A DNA stretch of 10,483 bases from Annulohypoxylon bovei var. microspora (taxonomy: Eukaryota > Ascomycota > Sordariomycetes > Xylariales > Hypoxylaceae). Position numbers and translations under genes: made by a program. The stretch spans positions 1-10,483 of the forward strand of contig MU405532.1 of the NCBI GenBank assembly GCA_022836615.1, in the 5' to 3' direction. The notes under the pieces are model-generated. The model made no database searches. It worked only from the letters and a program-made list of their open reading frames with translations, and was not told the origin of the DNA. Positions 7,730 to 10,483 of the stretch are shown here, piece by piece. How positions within the stretch are numbered: position 1 is the stretch's first letter; each line of letters begins with the position of its first letter.

Positions 7730-8110
7730 AAAAAAATAAATTAATAAATAAATTAATTAATTATTTAATTAATTATTTAATTAATTAATTTTTAAACCAA
7801 GGTTTTAATTAATTAAATATTTAATTAATTATTAAATTAATTAAATAAATAAATAAATAAATAATTAATAAATTAATTAAATATTTAATTAAATGTTTAA
7901 TTATTTATTTAATCATTTAATCATTTAATTAATTAATAAATTAATCGATTAATTAATAAATTAATTAATTTTTAAATTAATTATTTAATTAATTTTTTAA
8001 TTAATTTTTAAACCAGCTTTTTAATTAATTTTTAAATTAATTTTTTAATTAAGGTTTTAATTAATTAATTAATTAATTATTAAATTAAAAATTAATTAAT
8101 TAAATAAATG
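7730..8110. repeat. Low-complexity TTAATTAA-type tract
   Basis: The stretch is built almost only of TTAATTAA, TTTAATTAA and AAATAAATAAAT words, broken by rare islands such as AAACCAAGGTTTT near 7794 and AAACCAGC near 8010. These leftovers suggest an ancestral sequence rich in TTGG/CCAA words that RIP converted to TTAA; that is inference. It is self-complementary in many registers. No gene is visible. Confidence 0.75.
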
Positions 8111-8210
8111 GTGATGTTTTTTAAACGGATTTTTTTTTTTTTTTCATTTTATTACTTTTTTTTCCTACTTTATTTTTTTTAATTAACAACTTTTTATAAA
8201 GAAAAATTTA

Positions 8211-8338
8211 TACGGTTTTTTTTTTCTTTTTCCCGGTCCTTATAATTTTAAAAAAATAAAAACGTTTCGGAGCTTACGTAAGTTACGTTTTCCCGGACAT
8301 TGTGGAAAACCGTATTAAATAAAAAAATAAAAAACCGT
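8211..8338. repeat. RIP-hit palindromic repeat, inverted partner of the window's right end
   Basis: 8258-8338 is the reverse complement of 10403-10483, sharing the exact stretch ACGTTTTCCCGGACATTGTGGA apart from one base. Nearly all other differences are G-to-A or C-to-T in this copy. In addition, 8212-8236 (ACGGTTTTTTTTTTC, TTTTCCCGGT) resembles the start of the right-end copy in direct orientation, so two copies lie head to head here and the ends form an imperfect palindrome (ACGGTTTTTT against AAAAAACCGT at 8338). This looks like two terminal inverted repeats brought together, or a foldback element end. Confidence 0.75.
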
Positions 8339-8697
8339 AAAAATTTTAAATTAAATTAAAAACTTAATTTAAAAAAATTCATTTTTCGTTTTATATAAAA
8401 AATTAAAAGCTTTTAAAAACTTTTAAAAAAATAATTAAATAAAGTTTTAAAAAAAATAATTAAATAAAATTTCGATAAATAATTTATACGTAAAAAAAAT
8501 TTATATAAATAATTATATATTTAATTAAACGTTATAAAAAAAAGGAAAAAAGTAAATAAAAAAAAATTAAATAAAAAAATAAATTTATAAAAACGATGTA
8601 TTTAATTAAAAAAAAACATTTATTTAATCGATTTTTAATTATTATTTTAAGAATAATTAAATTAATAAAAATTTAATTTAAATTAATTAATTAATTA

Positions 8698-8780
8698 ATC
8701 GACGGTTATAAATAACCGGCGGAAAGTTTTTATAAAACGCGCGTAACACGTTAAGTAAAAACCCGAAATTAACCGTCCGA
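8698..8780. repeat. Small inverted repeat with inner hairpin
   Basis: CGGTTAT-AA-ATAACCG at 8703-8718 is a perfect 7-bp stem. TCGACGGTTA at 8698-8707 also pairs with TAACCGTCCGA ending at 8780. Most CpGs in this patch are intact, and it stands out as a GC-richer spot (CCGGCGG, CGCGCG) in its surroundings. Confidence 0.5.
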
Positions 8781-9370
8781 ATAAATTAAATAAAACGTTA
8801 AAAAAAATAAAAAAAAAAAATTAAAAATTAAAAAATTAAATTTAAAAAATTTAATGCTGCGATTTTAATTAATTAAAATTTTTAAAAAAGAATTTTATTA
8901 AAAAACCCCGTTTAATTAAACGATGCATTTAATTAAAAAATTTAACGTTAAATAAATGGTTTTTTATTACGGCGAATAAATTTTAAATTAAAATAAAATT
9001 TATACGATAACGGATTATATATTTTATTAATAAAAATATTTAAAATAAAAAATTAAAAAAAAAATTATAAAATAATTTTTTTTAAAAGGTTTTTATATAT
9101 TAATTTTATAATTAAAATATTAATTAATTACTTCGTTAATATATTTTAAAAATAATAATAATTAAACGTTATTATATAACTTTTTTTTTTAAAAAAAAAA
9201 TTTAATTTATGAAAAAAATAAATTATTTATTAATGCGTTTATAACTTATTTTTTTAATTTCTTTTTTTATCGTAAATGTCACGAAAAAGCGTAAATTTAA
9301 AGTGGCGTAAAAGCGATTTTATTCGTACGATTATTTAAAAATAATAAAGTTACGAAAAAGGAAAAAAATT

Positions 9371-9431
9371 TTAACGCCGCGGCGTTAATTAAGCTTTTTA
9401 CGTGCAAAAAAGTAATAAGTAATTACTTATT
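9371..9431. repeat. Two perfect 18-bp palindromes
   Basis: TTAACGCCGCGGCGTTAA at 9371-9388 and AATAAGTAATTACTTATT at 9414-9431 are each exactly self-complementary. The first is unusually GC-rich at its centre for this region. A binding-site or terminus role is possible but not shown. Confidence 0.7.
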
Positions 9432-9506
9432 TTCACCGTTTTATTTATCGCTTTATAAATAACTTTTTTTTTATTTTTTATTTTTTTATATATTATGTTT
9501 TACTTT

Positions 9507-9536
9507 TTATAATTTAAACCATGGTTTAAATTATAA
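9507..9536. repeat. Perfect 30-bp palindrome centred on CCATGG
   Basis: Fifteen bases on each side of the centre between 9521 and 9522 are exactly complementary, with core TTTAAACCATGGTTTAAA. It is longer than expected by chance even in AT-rich DNA because the middle six bases are mixed. Confidence 0.8.
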
Positions 9537-10059
9537 TAATAACTTTATAACATTTTTTATGTAAAAATTTAATTTTTTTAACCGTTTTTTTTATAATTAT
9601 ATATTAAAAAAATTTATATTTTATAAATTTTTATAAATAAATTTCTTTATTAATATTTAAATAAAAATAATTATATTATATATTAATAAAAAATTTTAAA
9701 CGGTTTTAAAAATTATTATAATTATTTTTTATAATTATAATAAATTATTTATTAATATTTAATATTAATTAATTTAAATTATAAATAATTTATTTAAAAA
9801 ATGTTATTTAATATTATTTTAATGTTAACGTAAGTTTTTTTAATTAATCGTTTAAAATCGTTTATTAAAACATATTATTTATTTATTATAAAATTATTCG
9901 AACTTTTATTATATATAAAAAATCTTTAATTATAATTATTTTTTTAACCTTAAAAATATTATAAAACTTATTAAAATTATATATATAATCGAAAATATAA
10001 ATTTATTTATTTATTTTAATTTTTTTTATTTTTATTAACTTTAAAACGTAATAATATTT

Positions 10060-10290
10060 TTCATGCATTAAAGTAATCGAAATTAAAATAACCGGTTAAA
10101 AGTTTTATTAAATAATTTAAATTTTCGTTTACACGGTTAAATTTCTTTTTTTTTAATATTTAATAAAGATTAATTTTATAATCGTTTTTAATATTATCGT
10201 TTAAATTTAATTCGAAATTTAATTTATAATGTTTTAATATATAATATATATTAATAATTTTTTTATATATTATAATAAAAATTCATTATA
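10060..10290 (-). pseudogene. Coding-like degenerate stretch, family not recognised
   Basis: Read on the minus strand, one frame runs about 40 codons from near 10290 without a stop, which is long for such AT-rich DNA. After a single stop it continues with pieces such as KKKKFNRVNENLNYLIKLL and TGYFNFDYFNA to about 10065. The frequent Asn could be former Asp (G-to-A change). I do not recognise the family; it may be a remnant of a transposon protein or chance. Confidence 0.25.
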
Positions 10291-10396
10291 AAATTTTATA
10301 ATTTTTTTATTAATAATTATTAAAAGTTTAATTAATAATTATTTAAATAAGGTTAATAATAAATTCGTAATATTATTATATATTTCATTATTAAAA

Positions 10397-10483
10397 TTTT
10401 TGGGGTCTTTTTTTTCTTTTACCCGGTACGGCCCTCCACAATGTCCGGGAAAACGCGACCTACGCAAGCTCCGGGGCGTTTTT
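10397..10483. repeat. Nearly unmutated copy of the inverted repeat, running off the window
   Basis: From about 10397 (TGGGGTC) the composition returns to normal: CCCGGTACGGCCCTCC, GTCCGGGAAAACGCG and CTCCGGGGCG keep their runs of C and G. Its reverse complement aligns with 8258-8338 over 81 bp. It may be the end of a younger element or the start of a second RIP-free island; the window ends before this can be decided. Confidence 0.75.

Larger units (their letters stand above)
4698..8210. other. RIP-degraded repeat-rich DNA, no recognised gene
   Basis: This stretch has the same extreme A+T content and CpG-only cytosines as the Gypsy region. I could not follow any transposon protein motif in it on either strand. 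Its visible content is repeats: a 169-bp-offset duplication (4912-5181), a hairpin element (5926-6032), a pair of 155-bp direct repeats (6031-6186 and 7104-7259), short tandem arrays near 6584 and 6805, and a low-complexity tract (7730-8110). It probably consists of several old, nested elements too eroded to name by eye. Confidence 0.7.
8339..10396. other. RIP-degraded unassigned DNA between inverted repeats
   Basis: About 2 kb of extremely AT-rich DNA lies between the repeat at 8211-8338 and its inverted partner at 10403-10483. It could be the body of a DNA element with those repeats as ends. I found no transposase motif. Visible pieces are a small inverted pair near 8698-8780 (TCGACGGTTA / TAACCGTCCGA), several perfect palindromes (9371-9388, 9414-9431, 9507-9536), and a coding-like minus-strand stretch near 10060-10290. 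Confidence 0.6.

Noticed and set aside
1..10483. Mitochondrial or endosymbiont/Plasmodium-like AT-rich genome
   Set aside because: The presence of Ty3/Gypsy pol, CpG retention with CpA loss, and sharp RIP-free islands fit a fungal nuclear isochore and not uniform AT bias.

Overview
This window looks like nuclear DNA of a filamentous ascomycete (Pezizomycotina) from an AT-rich block shaped by repeat-induced point mutation (RIP). About 90% of it is extremely A+T-rich. The remaining C and G sit mostly in CpG, while CpA and TpG are rare and TpA is very common, which is the footprint of C-to-T change at CpA on both strands. The species cannot be named from this window. I see no intact protein-coding gene; the few open stretches are fragments of dead transposons or chance frames.

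Positions 1 to about 3345 hold the plus-strand pol region of a dead Ty3/Gypsy retrotransposon: reverse transcriptase, RNase H, zinc-binding and core integrase, and a chromodomain-like C-terminal part. All domains can still be read in one frame, broken by dozens of stop codons and no detectable frameshift. The 5' part (LTR, gag, protease) lies upstream of the window. A probable 3' untranslated/LTR stretch follows to about 3830.

Positions 3838 to 4697 form an island of ordinary base composition with abundant CpA and TpG and no sign of heavy RIP. It has no convincing gene but much structure: a 14-bp direct repeat, a long imperfect inverted repeat with outer arms near 3874 and 4431, and a run of GC-rich hairpins. 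It ends in a ~115-bp element with perfect 16-bp terminal inverted repeats. It may be a young non-autonomous insertion, or single-copy host DNA caught between old transposons.

Positions 4698 to 8210 are again RIP-degraded and hold nested repeats: a ~100-bp duplication offset by 169 bp, a ~107-bp hairpin element, a ~155-bp direct repeat pair 1073 bp apart that could bound a small LTR-type element, two short tandem arrays, and a TTAATTAA-like low-complexity tract. Positions 8211 to 10483 begin with a palindromic repeat. Its inverted partner lies at the very end of the window (10403-10483) in almost unmutated form, so the two copies show a before-and-after picture of RIP. The sequence between them is degenerate and unassigned, with short perfect palindromes and one coding-like stretch on the minus strand.
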